From contig JBJMNK010000113.1 in the NCBI GenBank assembly GCA_045804265.1, forward strand, positions 1-64,000: 64,000 nucleotides of DNA, in the 5' to 3' direction. The notes beneath the pieces are model-generated. The model had not been told where the DNA came from and searched no databases. It saw nothing but the letters and a program-made list of their open reading frames with translations. Position 1 is the stretch's first letter. Each line of letters begins with the position of its first letter. The translations under genes were made by a program, and so were the position numbers. The DNA is from JABFXC01 sp045804265. Its GTDB lineage: Bacteria; Gemmatimonadota; Gemmatimonadetes; Gemmatimonadales; Gemmatimonadaceae. This document shows positions 6,530-14,914 of this stretch, one piece after another.

Positions 6530-7018
6530 ATGCGCATCCATCCAGCGTTCCCCGCGCTCGCCATCGCGATCGCCGCTGCCGCCTGTACCCCGACCTATAC
6601 CACCGGCGGGAGCACCGGCTCGACGCCAGCTCCGTCCACCAGTACTACCGGTGACATGGCGGGAATGACGCACTACTCGGCCAACCTCGCCGCCGTGAAT
6701 GGCTCGACGGTGCACGGCACCGCGACGGTGCACTCGATGACCGCCGGCCAGCAGATGGTCGACATCCAGCTCTCCGGCGGCGCGTCGGGCGCGACGTACC
6801 CGTGGCACATCCACACCGGTAGCTGCAGCGACGGAATGACCCCGATCGTCGGCAGCGCCCAGCTCTACACCGCCCTCGGCACCAGCGGCGACGGCACGGC
6901 CTCGCTCACCACGAACGTGCCCGTGACCCTCGACCCCGCCCAGCGCTACCACGTCAACGTCCACGCATCGCCCACCGACATGGGCACCATCGTCGCCTGC
7001 GGCGACATCACGCGTTAG
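6530..7018 (+). CDS. CHRD/Cu-Zn SOD-like lipoprotein
   Basis: A 162-residue protein with a lipoprotein signal peptide (PALAIAIAAAAC, lipid-modified Cys at about residue 20), a Thr/Ser/Gly-rich spacer to about residue 45, and a beta-rich domain. That domain contains YPWHIHTGSCSDG, an HxHxGxC signature like that of periplasmic Cu,Zn superoxide dismutase or CHRD domains, and ends VACGDITR with a second cysteine that could form the disulfide. The full set of SOD metal ligands is not visible, so superoxide dismutation is not claimed; a CHRD-type fold is as likely. Its TAG stop is part of a CGTTAGGC octamer. Start chosen at the ATG beginning the signal peptide. Confidence 0.72.
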   Translation: MRIHPAFPALAIAIAAAACTPTYTTGGSTGSTPAPSTSTTGDMAGMTHYSANLAAVNGSTVHGTATVHSMTAGQQMVDIQLSGGASGATYPWHIHTGSCSDGMTPIVGSAQLYTALGTSGDGTASLTTNVPVTLDPAQRYHVNVHASPTDMGTIVACGDITR

Positions 7019-7020
7019 GC

Positions 7021-7140
7021 AGTGAGGGGGTCAGGGGTCAGGCGGTGAGTGCGCCGCGCCTGATGTCGGCCGTTAGGCAGCGCGAATGCAAAGCCGTTGC
7101 TGACCCCCGGCCCCCTGACCCCTGACCCTCTCTGTCCTGA
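7021..7140. repeat. Inverted repeat of GGGTCAGGGGTCAGG between convergent genes
   Basis: A near-perfect inverted repeat lies between two convergent genes: GAGGGGGTCAGGGGTCAGG at 7024-7042 and its complement at about 7111-7132. The loop contains a CGTTAGGC copy (7070-7077). The same GGGGTCAGGGGTCAG unit recurs at about 33028-33042, again between convergent genes and next to a GCCTAACG. It may act as a bidirectional terminator or a dispersed REP-like element. Confidence 0.6.
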
Positions 7141-7143
7141 CCC

Positions 7144-7539
7144 TTACTTCTTCGCCGAGTGCCGGGCCGTGATCACCGACTTGATCCCGCCGCGAATGTT
7201 GAAGTCCCCGACCACTTCGATTCGTGCCGGCGCGCACGCAGCGACCAGGTCGTCGAGGATCCGGTTCACCGCCCGCTCGTAGAAGATCCCGTCGTTGCGA
7301 AAGCTCCAGAGATAGAACTTGAGCGACTTGAGCTCGAGGCAGAGCGCCGCCGGCACGTAGGTGATGCGGATGATCCCGAAATCAGGAGCGCCCCCCTTGA
7401 GCAGCGCGAGCTCCTCGGCGTCGCTCTCGACCCCGCCTAACGGGCAGAGCGACGTGAACTCGTCGCAGATCATGTGGATCTCGTACTCGCGATCGCCATA
7501 CGGGTTGGCGAACGTCTCCAGCAGGTCGGGGCGCGGCAT
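7144..7539 (-). CDS. queF: NADPH-dependent 7-cyano-7-deazaguanine reductase (QueF)
   Basis: A 131-residue type I (short) QueF, the enzyme that reduces preQ0 to preQ1 in queuosine biosynthesis. Recognised by FTSLCPLGGVES, with the catalytic cysteine, followed by IIRITYVPAALCLELKSLKFYLWSFRN (the QueF signature around LELKSLK) and the C-terminal VVGDFNIRGGI. The length is usual for the unimodular family. The gene lies 24 bases downstream of the S41 protease, possibly as its operon tail. No other queuosine genes are in the window. Confidence 0.93.
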   Translation of the reverse strand: MPRPDLLETFANPYGDREYEIHMICDEFTSLCPLGGVESDAEELALLKGGAPDFGIIRITYVPAALCLELKSLKFYLWSFRNDGIFYERAVNRILDDLVAACAPARIEVVGDFNIRGGIKSVITARHSAKK

Positions 7540-7563
7540 GGAAGAAAGCTAATCGGTCTTCCG

Positions 7564-9237
7564 TTAGTGCCCGCCCTCCGACATCGCGGCCAGCGCCGTC
7601 GCCTTCGGCAGCGCGTCGAGTGCGCTGCTCACCTCGGGGTCGAGCACCGCGCGCATGTGGTAGAGCCCTGCGTCGCCCCACTTCGCGTCGGCGAGTCGCG
7701 GGATCAGGATCCGGTTCAGGAGCTTGTCCGCGTCCGACCCGGCTGGCACAGTCACCCCCTGCGCCTCCGCATACTTCCGGAAGTCGGCCAGCGTCGCGTC
7801 CGGAAGCGGACCCGCCGTCGCCATCGCCTCGACGGTGGAATACTCGCTCGGCGCCGCGCTCACCCGCGCGGCCGCCCAGCGCAACGCCACCGCGCCCTCT
7901 CCAATCTGTCCAACCCAGAACGGCGTCGCACTCCGCGTCGCCGAGCGGACGTCGGGATAGATCCCGCCACCGCCGTAGACCGTGCGCCCGTGGTCGGTCG
8001 TGCACGACGGTCGACCGATCGTGTCGCGCTCGGTCCGCGCCCGCCGGTAATAGTCGTGGCGCGTGATCGAGTGATAGTCTCGCTGGATGACCCGGCCGCA
8101 TGGCGTCTTCACGTGGCCGATCACCATCACGAACACCGAGCCGTCGGGGAGCGGGAATCCCTGCATCAGCAGCGACTTCCCGAACGTCGGTCGTCCCCAG
8201 ATGAGCGCCCGGTCGTGATCCTGCAGCGCACCAGCCACCAGCTCTGCTGCACTCGCTGTCCCCTCGTTCACCAGCGTGACGATAGGATACTTCCGCTCCG
8301 AGCTGAACATCGAGCGCGAGACCTTCTCGGTCTTCGCCACGTCGGCCTTCCGCCCCTCCGACGAGTACACCACCGCCCCCTTGGGAAGGAACTCGCCGGC
8401 GACGTCCGCTGCCTGGTCGACGCGCCCACCCGGATTGTCGCGCAGGTCGAGGACGAGGCTCGTCATCCCGGCCTGCTCCAGCGTGCCTAACGCCTTGTGG
8501 ACATCGTCGGCGACGTGATCGTTGCTGAAGGTCGTGATTCGCAGGTAGCCGACTCCGGGTCGAAGCATGAATGCCGTCGGCACCGCCGTCTCCTCGTCCA
8601 GCTTCTCGCGCTTCACCTCGCGCGTCAGCTGCGCGACGGTCCCATCCTGGCGCTCGCGCTCGAATACCAGCGAGGTCGTGCTTCCCTTGGGGCCGGCCAG
8701 CGCCATGTCGAGCTCGAAGGTGCTGGTCGCCGCAACCGCCTTCCCGTCGATCGCGATCAGCTCGTCGCCGGGCAGGATGTCCTGCCGTGCCGCCTGCGAT
8801 CCCGGCGTCAGCCCGACGACCACCGGCGCCCCGCTGTAGTACTCGAAGTTGATGCCGACCGGAAACAGCTTGCCGTCGCGCATGGCCTGCTCGCGCGCCG
8901 GATCCATCCGCGCCGCAGTGATGACGTACGAATGCGGATCGGCTGCCTGCACCAGCCCCTCGATCGCCGCCATCAGGAGCACGTGCGTGTCGAGCGAGTC
9001 GGGGTGGTTCACCCGCAGCTGGTTGAGCACACCGCTCAGCATCTGCAGGTCCTCGTAGGTAGTCCTTGGCCGGACGACCTTCCCCGCATCCTGCCCGAGT
9101 GCGGTACCGGGCAGCCCGATGGCCAAGAGCACGAGCATCGCGCCGGCCAGCGACCGGGCCGCCGGGCCGCCGATGCGGCAGTGACCGGCAGCGTTAGGCC
9201 TGACGGCGTTCGCGTCGCGTCCCGTTCGCGTGGTCAC
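7564..9237 (-). CDS. S41-family carboxyl-terminal processing protease with PDZ domain
   Basis: A 557-residue exported serine protease. Residues about 28-48 (SLAGAMLVLLAIGLPGTALG) are a signal peptide. A PDZ domain follows at about 120-205 (VVVGLTPGSQAARQDILPGDELIAIDGKAV). The S41 core holds VLDLRDNPGGRVDQAADVA, the serine nucleophile in NEGTASAAELVAGAL and the general-base lysine in PTFGKSL. The C-terminal 140 residues are an alpha-helical extension. The GTG start at 9237 overlaps the TGA of the TPR gene upstream (GTGA), so the two are translationally coupled. Role: cleavage of periplasmic or envelope protein C-termini; the substrate is unknown. Confidence 0.9.
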   Translation of the reverse strand: MTTRTGRDANAVRPNAAGHCRIGGPAARSLAGAMLVLLAIGLPGTALGQDAGKVVRPRTTYEDLQMLSGVLNQLRVNHPDSLDTHVLLMAAIEGLVQAADPHSYVITAARMDPAREQAMRDGKLFPVGINFEYYSGAPVVVGLTPGSQAARQDILPGDELIAIDGKAVAATSTFELDMALAGPKGSTTSLVFERERQDGTVAQLTREVKREKLDEETAVPTAFMLRPGVGYLRITTFSNDHVADDVHKALGTLEQAGMTSLVLDLRDNPGGRVDQAADVAGEFLPKGAVVYSSEGRKADVAKTEKVSRSMFSSERKYPIVTLVNEGTASAAELVAGALQDHDRALIWGRPTFGKSLLMQGFPLPDGSVFVMVIGHVKTPCGRVIQRDYHSITRHDYYRRARTERDTIGRPSCTTDHGRTVYGGGGIYPDVRSATRSATPFWVGQIGEGAVALRWAAARVSAAPSEYSTVEAMATAGPLPDATLADFRKYAEAQGVTVPAGSDADKLLNRILIPRLADAKWGDAGLYHMRAVLDPEVSSALDALPKATALAAMSEGGH

Positions 9238-10376
9238 GGATTGGCTCCGGCACTCTTCTTCAACTCCGCCGCGTGGGTCCGCGCGGCCTGGGCCCGCTGT
9301 TGGTCCGCGCGCGGCGCACGATCGGCGAACGCGACGTACATGTCCGCCGCTTCGTTGTTCTTCTCGTCGAACTCCAGCAGGTACGCGAGGGGGAAGTACG
9401 GCGCCGCGAAGTACGGCTCGAGCGCGATCGCCTTCCGCAGCTGTACCTCGGCTTCGTCGGTGTGGTTCTGCATCATCAGGTGCACGCCCAGCTCGAAGTG
9501 CGCCACCACATCGGTGCTGTCCAGCTCCACGGCCTGGCTCAGCTCCTGGACCGCGGTGGCCGTGTCGCCGCCGGCGGCGGCGAGATGCGCCAGCTCCACG
9601 TGTGCCGGTGCGAACGAGAGATCTTCGGTCAGCGCCTTGCCGAGCGCATCGCGCGCGGCGGCGGTGTCGCCCTTCGCGATCATCAGGATCGCGATGCCAT
9701 ATTCGAACATCTGCTTCGACTCGTAGGCCCGCACGAGCTTCTTCTCCTCGCGCTTCTTCATGTCGTCGAGCAGCTGCTGCAGCTCGTTCGCCGCCGTGTC
9801 GTACTGCGCGATCTGGTACAGCGCCAGCGCGCGGTCATAACGGAGCGAGCGGTTGTCCTTGCTCTTCACCGCCTGGCCGAGCCGCTCGGCTGCGCGCACC
9901 GGGTTCCCGTGCGCATACGCGACCAGTCCCTGCATGGCAGGATCGAGCGACATGTCGAGCGGTCCTTCATCGTCGAACAGCTCGAGCCAGAGTCCCTGGT
10001 ACATCATCGGGTTCCGCTGCAGTGCCTTCAGTCGCAGCGAGTCGATGTGCTGCACTTCCTTGCTCTCGACGACGAACTTCTTGCCGGCCATGTAGTCCCA
10101 GAACCGGTCGGGGCGCTTCTTCCAGTACGCGACCCAACCGGCGTACAGCGGTTCCGGCGCGCCGGGATTGAGCCGTTCCGCCCAGTAGAACGCGTCGGCC
10201 GCGAGGTCCGGTCGGCGTCGCAGGTATTGCAACCCGCTCTGGTAGTAGACGAACCAGCTGTTCGTGTCGGCTCCGGCGAAGAGCTCGGGGCGCTTTGGCA
10301 CCTTGCCGTCTTTCTGGGCGGCGGCCGCGGTCGCCGTTAGGCAGAGCGCGCTGAGGAGCAGCAGGGAACGACGCAC
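9234..10376 (-). CDS. Exported TPR-repeat protein
   Basis: A 380-residue protein with a cleavable signal peptide (RRSLLLLSALCLTATAAAAQ, residues 2-21) and a body of tetratricopeptide repeats, clearest at 255-350 (APAHVELAHLAAAGGDTATA, VVAHFELGVHLMMQNHTDEA, AAPYFPLAYLLEFDEKNNEA). Such proteins are protein-interaction scaffolds in the periplasm. It is the first gene of a two-gene unit with the S41 protease (4-base overlap), suggesting that it adapts or regulates that protease; this is inference. No enzymatic motif. Confidence 0.85.
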   Translation of the reverse strand: MRRSLLLLSALCLTATAAAAQKDGKVPKRPELFAGADTNSWFVYYQSGLQYLRRRPDLAADAFYWAERLNPGAPEPLYAGWVAYWKKRPDRFWDYMAGKKFVVESKEVQHIDSLRLKALQRNPMMYQGLWLELFDDEGPLDMSLDPAMQGLVAYAHGNPVRAAERLGQAVKSKDNRSLRYDRALALYQIAQYDTAANELQQLLDDMKKREEKKLVRAYESKQMFEYGIAILMIAKGDTAAARDALGKALTEDLSFAPAHVELAHLAAAGGDTATAVQELSQAVELDSTDVVAHFELGVHLMMQNHTDEAEVQLRKAIALEPYFAAPYFPLAYLLEFDEKNNEAADMYVAFADRAPRADQQRAQAARTHAAELKKSAGANP

Positions 10377-10499
10377 GGGGCGGGACTCCGCGGGGGAATG
10401 GAGGTCGGCTTGCGGGGGCCGCCATCATAACGCTCCCGACTGCTTTTCCGCCATCTGTTCACCGCATTCTGGGCAGAAATTAATCCGCTGGCGTGGCAT

Positions 10500-10677
10500 G
10501 CCGAATGCGTACTCAACCGTTCAGAGCCCGTAGCGCAGGGTCTGGCGCAATCCGGGTCCGATGTCGTAGCTTCTGGAAAGAGACTTCGCGCCGGTACACT
10601 CTGTGCCGGCTGCTGCCGCCGCGAGAACGGCGTGGCGGCACCGCCCCCAGGCAAATGCCTGGGGGCTCTTTTCTTCT
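10500..10677 (+). ncRNA. Candidate small RNA with three hairpins and a terminator
   Basis: This plus-strand stretch of an intergenic region (10377-10730) contains, in order, a GCCGGTACA/TGTGCCGGC hairpin (10590-10610), a TGCCGCC/GGCGGCA hairpin (10614-10640) and an intrinsic terminator. It lies between two minus-strand genes, so no plus-strand mRNA accounts for the terminator. I could not match it to 6S, SRP RNA or tmRNA. The 5' end is a guess. Confidence 0.4.
10644..10677 (+). terminator. Intrinsic terminator, plus strand
   Basis: A perfect 9-bp stem CCCCCAGGC / GCCTGGGGG with an AAAT loop, followed by CTCTTTTCTTCT. The U-rich side is on the plus strand only. Confidence 0.75.
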
Positions 10678-10730
10678 ATCCCTGTGGTCGCTCGCCCGCC
10701 GCCCTGTCGAGTGGGGCCCCTTCAGCGCGG

Positions 10731-11660
10731 TCAGTCGCTGCCGCGCAGCTTCCGCGACATCTCGTCGAGCAGCTTCCGCTCGTCCGACGTCAGGCTCTGG
10801 ATCCCGTTCGCCGAGATCTTGTCGAGCATCAGGTTGAGCGCTTCGGCGCGTGGATCGCCCGCTGCGCGGGGCATCGACGGCGATGCCTGTCGCTTCACCA
10901 CTACCGCCTTGCTCTTCGCGACTGCCTCATCGCTCGCCGAGCTGCGCTCATTGGTGCGTTCACGCGGACGCGGGGCCGAGCGCGGTACCGCCCGTGGCGG
11001 CTCGTCCGGGACATCGGCCACCGGAGAGATGCGCTGACGCAGCCGGTCCAGAGTCTGCGCCGACGGAGTCCGAAGGTAGAACCACGCGAACGCGAGCCCG
11101 CCAAGATGCGCCGTATAAGCGATGCCGTTTCCTTCGGTCCCCGACATCGCGAACGAGCCGACGCCCTGCACGAGGTTCGCGACGATCAGGATCGCAACCA
11201 GCCACTTCACCTTCATCGGCAAGACGCCGAACAGCGCGAACTCCTCGTTCGGCCAGTGCATCGCGTAGGCGAGCATCACCCCCATTACCGCCGCCGACGC
11301 GCCGAGCAGCATCCCGCCACCGCCGAACATCAGGAAACCCAGCACGCCGCCCAGCGCGCACCAGAGATAGAAGGCGACGAAGCGTCCCGGGCTCCACATG
11401 TGCTCCACCCGCGGACCGAACATCCACAGGTTGTACATGTTGAACGCGAGGTGCCAGAACCCGAAGTGGACGAAGGCGTAGGTGACCACCGCCCACACCG
11501 AATGGGTCAAGTCGCCGCGTTCGAAGGCGAGCCAGTTCCAGACGTCGCGGTCGCCTAACGCCGCGACCTGCAGGAAGTAGATCGCGACGGTGATCGCGAT
11601 CAACGCCTGCACCGCGCGGGTCATCCGCGGTGATTCGTCGGTGTCTGTGGAGAACGCCAT
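10731..11660 (-). CDS. Rhomboid-family intramembrane serine protease
   Basis: A 309-residue protein with six transmembrane helices in the first 215 residues. Rhomboid signatures are all visible: HLAFNMYNLW (the HxxxN of helix 2), the nucleophile in LLGASAAVMG (GxSx) and the histidine of AYTAHLGGL. The remaining 95 residues are a basic, proline-rich cytoplasmic tail ending in a helical segment (LMLDKISANGIQSLTSDERKLLDEMSRKL) that is commonly found on rhomboids of related phyla. It cleaves transmembrane helices of unknown substrates. It stands alone; the 200 bases upstream (11661-11867) hold no gene I can support. Confidence 0.92.
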   Translation of the reverse strand: MAFSTDTDESPRMTRAVQALIAITVAIYFLQVAALGDRDVWNWLAFERGDLTHSVWAVVTYAFVHFGFWHLAFNMYNLWMFGPRVEHMWSPGRFVAFYLWCALGGVLGFLMFGGGGMLLGASAAVMGVMLAYAMHWPNEEFALFGVLPMKVKWLVAILIVANLVQGVGSFAMSGTEGNGIAYTAHLGGLAFAWFYLRTPSAQTLDRLRQRISPVADVPDEPPRAVPRSAPRPRERTNERSSASDEAVAKSKAVVVKRQASPSMPRAAGDPRAEALNLMLDKISANGIQSLTSDERKLLDEMSRKLRGSD

Positions 11661-11867
11661 CGATGCCCTGCCGCGCTGCTCGCCATTCGCCGACGCATGT
11701 GTCGGCTCCCCGCTGTGCCGTCTCGTTCGCCCCGCCCGTCTGCAGCAGTGGCATGCGGCACGCCATCATCCTAATAACACACGCGCCAGCCACCGGTTCC
11801 GCTGCGCGTCTTCTTTCTCGACGATCCCCGCGCGAGGCTCGTCACGCTCCGCCCGTGGCGATCGTGA

Positions 11868-12905
11868 CTAGTTGCTCGCGGCCCTCTCGCCTCGGTCGAG
11901 CGCCAGCCTGACCACTCGCTCACAGAGCTCGGCGAACCCGATCCCACACGCCTGTGCCGACTGTGGAATGAGACTGGTCTCGGTCATTCCGGGGAGGGTG
12001 TTTGCTTCCAAGCAATAGAAGTGCCCTTCGGGATTCATCCTGAAATCGATGCGCGAATAGCCACCGAGCTTGAGGGAGCGGAAGGCCGCCAGCGCCTGCT
12101 GCTGGACCGCCGCGGTCTGTCCGCGATCGAGCTTCGCGGGAAATTCCTCGACCGCCATCCCCGCCGTGTACTTGCACTCGTAGTCGTAGATCTCGTGCTT
12201 TGGGATGATCTCGCCAACGGCGAGCGCCTCGTCGCCAAGAATCCCGACGGTGAGCTCGCGCCCCGGCACGAATGCCTCGATCATCACTTCGTCGTCGTGC
12301 TTGTATGCGAGCTCGATCGCCGCCGCGAGATCTTCGCGCCTCTTCACGACGCTCAGTCCCACCGTCGAACCCTGCTTCGATGGCTTGACCACCACCGGGA
12401 GCCCGAGCGCGCTGACGACTTCGTCGTCCGTCGCCGGGGCCATCAGCCAGTCCGCTGTTCGTACCCCTGCTGCGCGGAAGAGCAGCTTCGACAGGTCCTT
12501 GTCCATCGCCAGGGCGCTGGCGAGGTGTCCGCTTCCGGTGTACGTGACGCGCGCGAGGTCGAGCAGCGCCTGCACGGTTCCATCCTCTCCCTGTCCACCG
12601 TGCAGCGCGAGGAAGACCACATCGGCATCGCGGACCGCCGGATGATCGCCGAGCGTTCCCGGGATCTTGAGCGTCGCCAGGAAGTCCGGCGTCGGCGGCG
12701 CCGTCTTCACCGCCCCGCTCAGATATCGGGTCTCCTGCTCTCGCGTCAGCACCTCCCCCGCCGGGTCGAACGCCGTCACGATGTGCCCTTTCTCCCGCAA
12801 CGCGGCCGCCACCCGCGTCCCCGACGCGAACGACACGTCCCGCTCGCTCGACGCCCCGCCCATCAGCACCGTGATCTTCAACGCGCCGCTGTTGCCCTTA
12901 CCCAT
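11868..12905 (-). CDS. ddl: D-alanine--D-alanine ligase
   Basis: A 345-residue ATP-grasp enzyme joining two D-alanines for peptidoglycan precursors in the cytoplasm. Signatures: N-terminal KITVLMGGASSERDVSFASG, LALHGGQGEDGTVQALLD, LPVVVKPSKQGSTVGLSVV (ATP-binding lysine and Ser/Gly loop), and the C-terminal FYCLEANTLPGMTETSLIPQ with magnesium ligands and ligand-binding residues. I chose ATG 12905 because GAGGGG lies nine bases upstream; an in-frame ATG at 12929 would add eight residues. It is downstream of cystathionine beta-synthase by about 80 bases. Confidence 0.95.
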   Translation of the reverse strand: MGKGNSGALKITVLMGGASSERDVSFASGTRVAAALREKGHIVTAFDPAGEVLTREQETRYLSGAVKTAPPTPDFLATLKIPGTLGDHPAVRDADVVFLALHGGQGEDGTVQALLDLARVTYTGSGHLASALAMDKDLSKLLFRAAGVRTADWLMAPATDDEVVSALGLPVVVKPSKQGSTVGLSVVKRREDLAAAIELAYKHDDEVMIEAFVPGRELTVGILGDEALAVGEIIPKHEIYDYECKYTAGMAVEEFPAKLDRGQTAAVQQQALAAFRSLKLGGYSRIDFRMNPEGHFYCLEANTLPGMTETSLIPQSAQACGIGFAELCERVVRLALDRGERAASN

Positions 12906-12987
12906 GAACGCTGTCCCCTCGCTCGTCACTCATCTCTTTATCGGAGTCTTGATCATTTCTCGTCGCAGTGTCAAAGCCGGAGACGAA

Positions 12988-14430
12988 TCACGTCTTCATG
13001 AGGAATTGCAGCAGATCGGAGCGAGTAACTATGCCCTGCATCGTTCCGTTCCGCCGCACCAGCACCGCCGGATTCGACTTCGACAACAGCTTGGCCACCG
13101 ACTCCACCGGCTGGCCTGCCTCCACTGTCGGGAACGGCGGGTCCATGACGTCGCTCACCGTCTTGTCGAGCACTTTCGCGTCCTCGAGGCTCTTCGCCGA
13201 CAGCGACCAGTCGCTCACCGAGCCGACGCAGTTCGCCGCGTCCATCACCGGGAGCTGCGACACGTCGTGCTGGTGCATCAGCCGCAGTGCCTGGCGCACC
13301 GTGGTGCCCGGCGCGACGCTCACCATCGCCGGCGCACCGGTCGTCTTCGCGCCGAGGACGGTGCCTAACGTTCCACGCTCCGGGTCGAGCATCTGGTTCT
13401 CGCGCATCCACTCGTCGTTGTACAGCTTCGACAGGTAGCGCTCGCCGGTGTCGCAGAGGAAGGTCACCACAAATGCCTTCGCGTCGTCGAGCTCGCGCGC
13501 CATCTTGATCGCCACGTGCGTGATCAGCCCCGCCGACCCGCCGACGAACAACCCTTCCTCGCGCGTCAGCCGCCGCGCCATCGCGAACGCATCGCGATCG
13601 CTCACCGTCTGGTAATCGTCCACCAGCGCGAGGTCGAGCGTCCCCGGAATCTTGTCCTGGCCGATTCCCTCGATCTTGTACGGCGCTCCCTCGACCGGAC
13701 CCTTCCCCTTCGTTTTCCACATCTCGGCGAGGATCGAGCCGGCTGGATCACCGGCGATGACCCGGATCTTCGGGTTCCTTTCCTTCAGGTAGCGCGCGAC
13801 ACCGGTGATCGTCCCCCCTGTTCCGGCAGCGGCGACGAAGTGCGTGATCCGCCCCTCCGTCTGCTCCCAGAGCTCGGGGCCGGTCGTCGCGTAGTGCGCC
13901 TCGGGATTCGCCTGGTTGTAGAACTGGTTCGCCAGGATCGCGTTAGGCGTCTCCTTCGCGATCCGCTTCGCCATCATCACGTAGTTGTCCGGATGGTCGG
14001 GCGGGACCGCGGTCGGCGTGATGATCACCTCGGCGCCGAAGGCCTTGAGCAGTCGCACCTTCTCCTGCGACATCTTGTCCGGCATCGTGAAGACACAGCG
14101 ATAGCCCTTGAGCGCCGCCGCGATCGCGAGCCCGACTCCCGTGTTGCCGCTCGTGCCCTCGACGATCGTACCGCCCGGCTTGAGCGATCCGTCCTGCTCG
14201 GCGCGCTCGATGATGGGCAACCCGATCCGGTCCTTCACCGAGCCGCCGGGATTGAAGAACTCCGCCTTGCCGTATACCGGCGTGCGAATCCCCCGGGTGA
14301 TGCGATTGAGCTTCACCAGCGGCGTCCACCCGATTGTGTCGAGGATCGACTCGTACGGCCGGCGATTGCGCTCGACCTCGGATGCCCTGCTCGCGAAAGA
14401 GGCGGCGCTGTCGCGCGCGGAGCTCGTCAT
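12988..14430 (-). CDS. Cystathionine beta-synthase with CBS-domain pair
   Basis: A 480-residue fold-type II PLP enzyme. The catalytic domain (about residues 25-335) carries GWTPLVKLNRI, the PLP lysine in NPGGSVKDRIG, EGTSGNTGVGLA (phosphate-binding loop) and VAAAGTGGTITG. A tandem CBS pair follows at about 360-478 (VRQALRLMHQHDVSQLPVMD and VESVAKLLSKSNPAVLVRR), the usual regulatory module. It condenses serine and homocysteine to cystathionine; a cysteine synthase activity is the alternative for enzymes of this type. Its ATG overlaps the TGA of the TonB-like lipoprotein gene by four bases, so it is in the long operon running from holA. Confidence 0.9.
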   Translation of the reverse strand: MTSSARDSAASFASRASEVERNRRPYESILDTIGWTPLVKLNRITRGIRTPVYGKAEFFNPGGSVKDRIGLPIIERAEQDGSLKPGGTIVEGTSGNTGVGLAIAAALKGYRCVFTMPDKMSQEKVRLLKAFGAEVIITPTAVPPDHPDNYVMMAKRIAKETPNAILANQFYNQANPEAHYATTGPELWEQTEGRITHFVAAAGTGGTITGVARYLKERNPKIRVIAGDPAGSILAEMWKTKGKGPVEGAPYKIEGIGQDKIPGTLDLALVDDYQTVSDRDAFAMARRLTREEGLFVGGSAGLITHVAIKMARELDDAKAFVVTFLCDTGERYLSKLYNDEWMRENQMLDPERGTLGTVLGAKTTGAPAMVSVAPGTTVRQALRLMHQHDVSQLPVMDAANCVGSVSDWSLSAKSLEDAKVLDKTVSDVMDPPFPTVEAGQPVESVAKLLSKSNPAVLVRRNGTMQGIVTRSDLLQFLMKT

Positions 14431-14885
14431 GGCGTGCGGCTTCGATTGAGGATCGTGTCACCGGGAAGCGGCTTCGCGTCAGGATGGCGCCAGTACACGG
14501 GAAAGAGGATCGAGAGCGCCATCGGTTGTCCGTTCTTCTTCGCCGGAACGAAGTGGAGCTCGCGTGCTCCGACGATTGCCGCGCTGTCGAGTGCGGGCGT
14601 CCCGCTGGCCTCGGCCACGCTCGTGGAATCCGGAGCGACGTTGCCATTCGCGTCGATGAAGATGCGGAGCACCGTGTTCCCCTGGATCTTCTTCGAGTAG
14701 GCCGCGCTTGGATACCGGAACGGCGCCTGCTTGTTCGTCATCACCGGCAGCTCATCGGGCCCGGCCCCGCCTCCAGCGAATACCTGCGCCATCTTCTTCG
14801 TGTCTGCGTCTCCGACGCACCCACTCGCTCCGAGAGCGAGTACGATGGCAAGCGGCAGTATCGCGATTGGTAATCTGTCGCTGCG
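14427..14885 (-). CDS. Lipoprotein with TonB C-terminal-like domain
   Basis: A 152-residue protein. The signal peptide ends in a lipobox (ALGASGC, Cys at about residue 22). The domain from about residue 55 (PFRYPSAAYSKKIQGNTVLRIFIDANGNV) followed by SALDSAAIVGARELHFVPAKKNGQP-type segments matches the TonB C-terminal fold, with the usual YP, G.V.L.F.ID..G.V and Y-x-P-like ending. ATG 14885 is chosen because GAGAGG precedes it; ATG 14918 would add a non-signal leader. It sits between pheA and the cystathionine beta-synthase in the operon; it lacks a TonB N-terminal anchor, so energy transduction is unlikely. Confidence 0.75.
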   Translation of the reverse strand, partial: RSDRLPIAILPLAIVLALGASGCVGDADTKKMAQVFAGGGAGPDELPVMTNKQAPFRYPSAAYSKKIQGNTVLRIFIDANGNVAPDSTSVAEASGTPALDSAAIVGARELHFVPAKKNGQPMALSILFPVYWRHPDAKPLPGDTILNRSRTP

Positions 14886-14914
14886 CATGCGGTGAACCTC
14901 TCTCGTGTTGGCGG

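Noticed and set aside
8497..9726. Long plus-strand ORF across the protease and TPR genes
   Set aside because: Shadow frame; it runs through the junction of two real genes and has low-complexity composition.
13516..14700. Long plus-strand ORF across cystathionine beta-synthase and the TonB-like gene
   Set aside because: Shadow of two recognised minus-strand genes; no ribosome site or domain.
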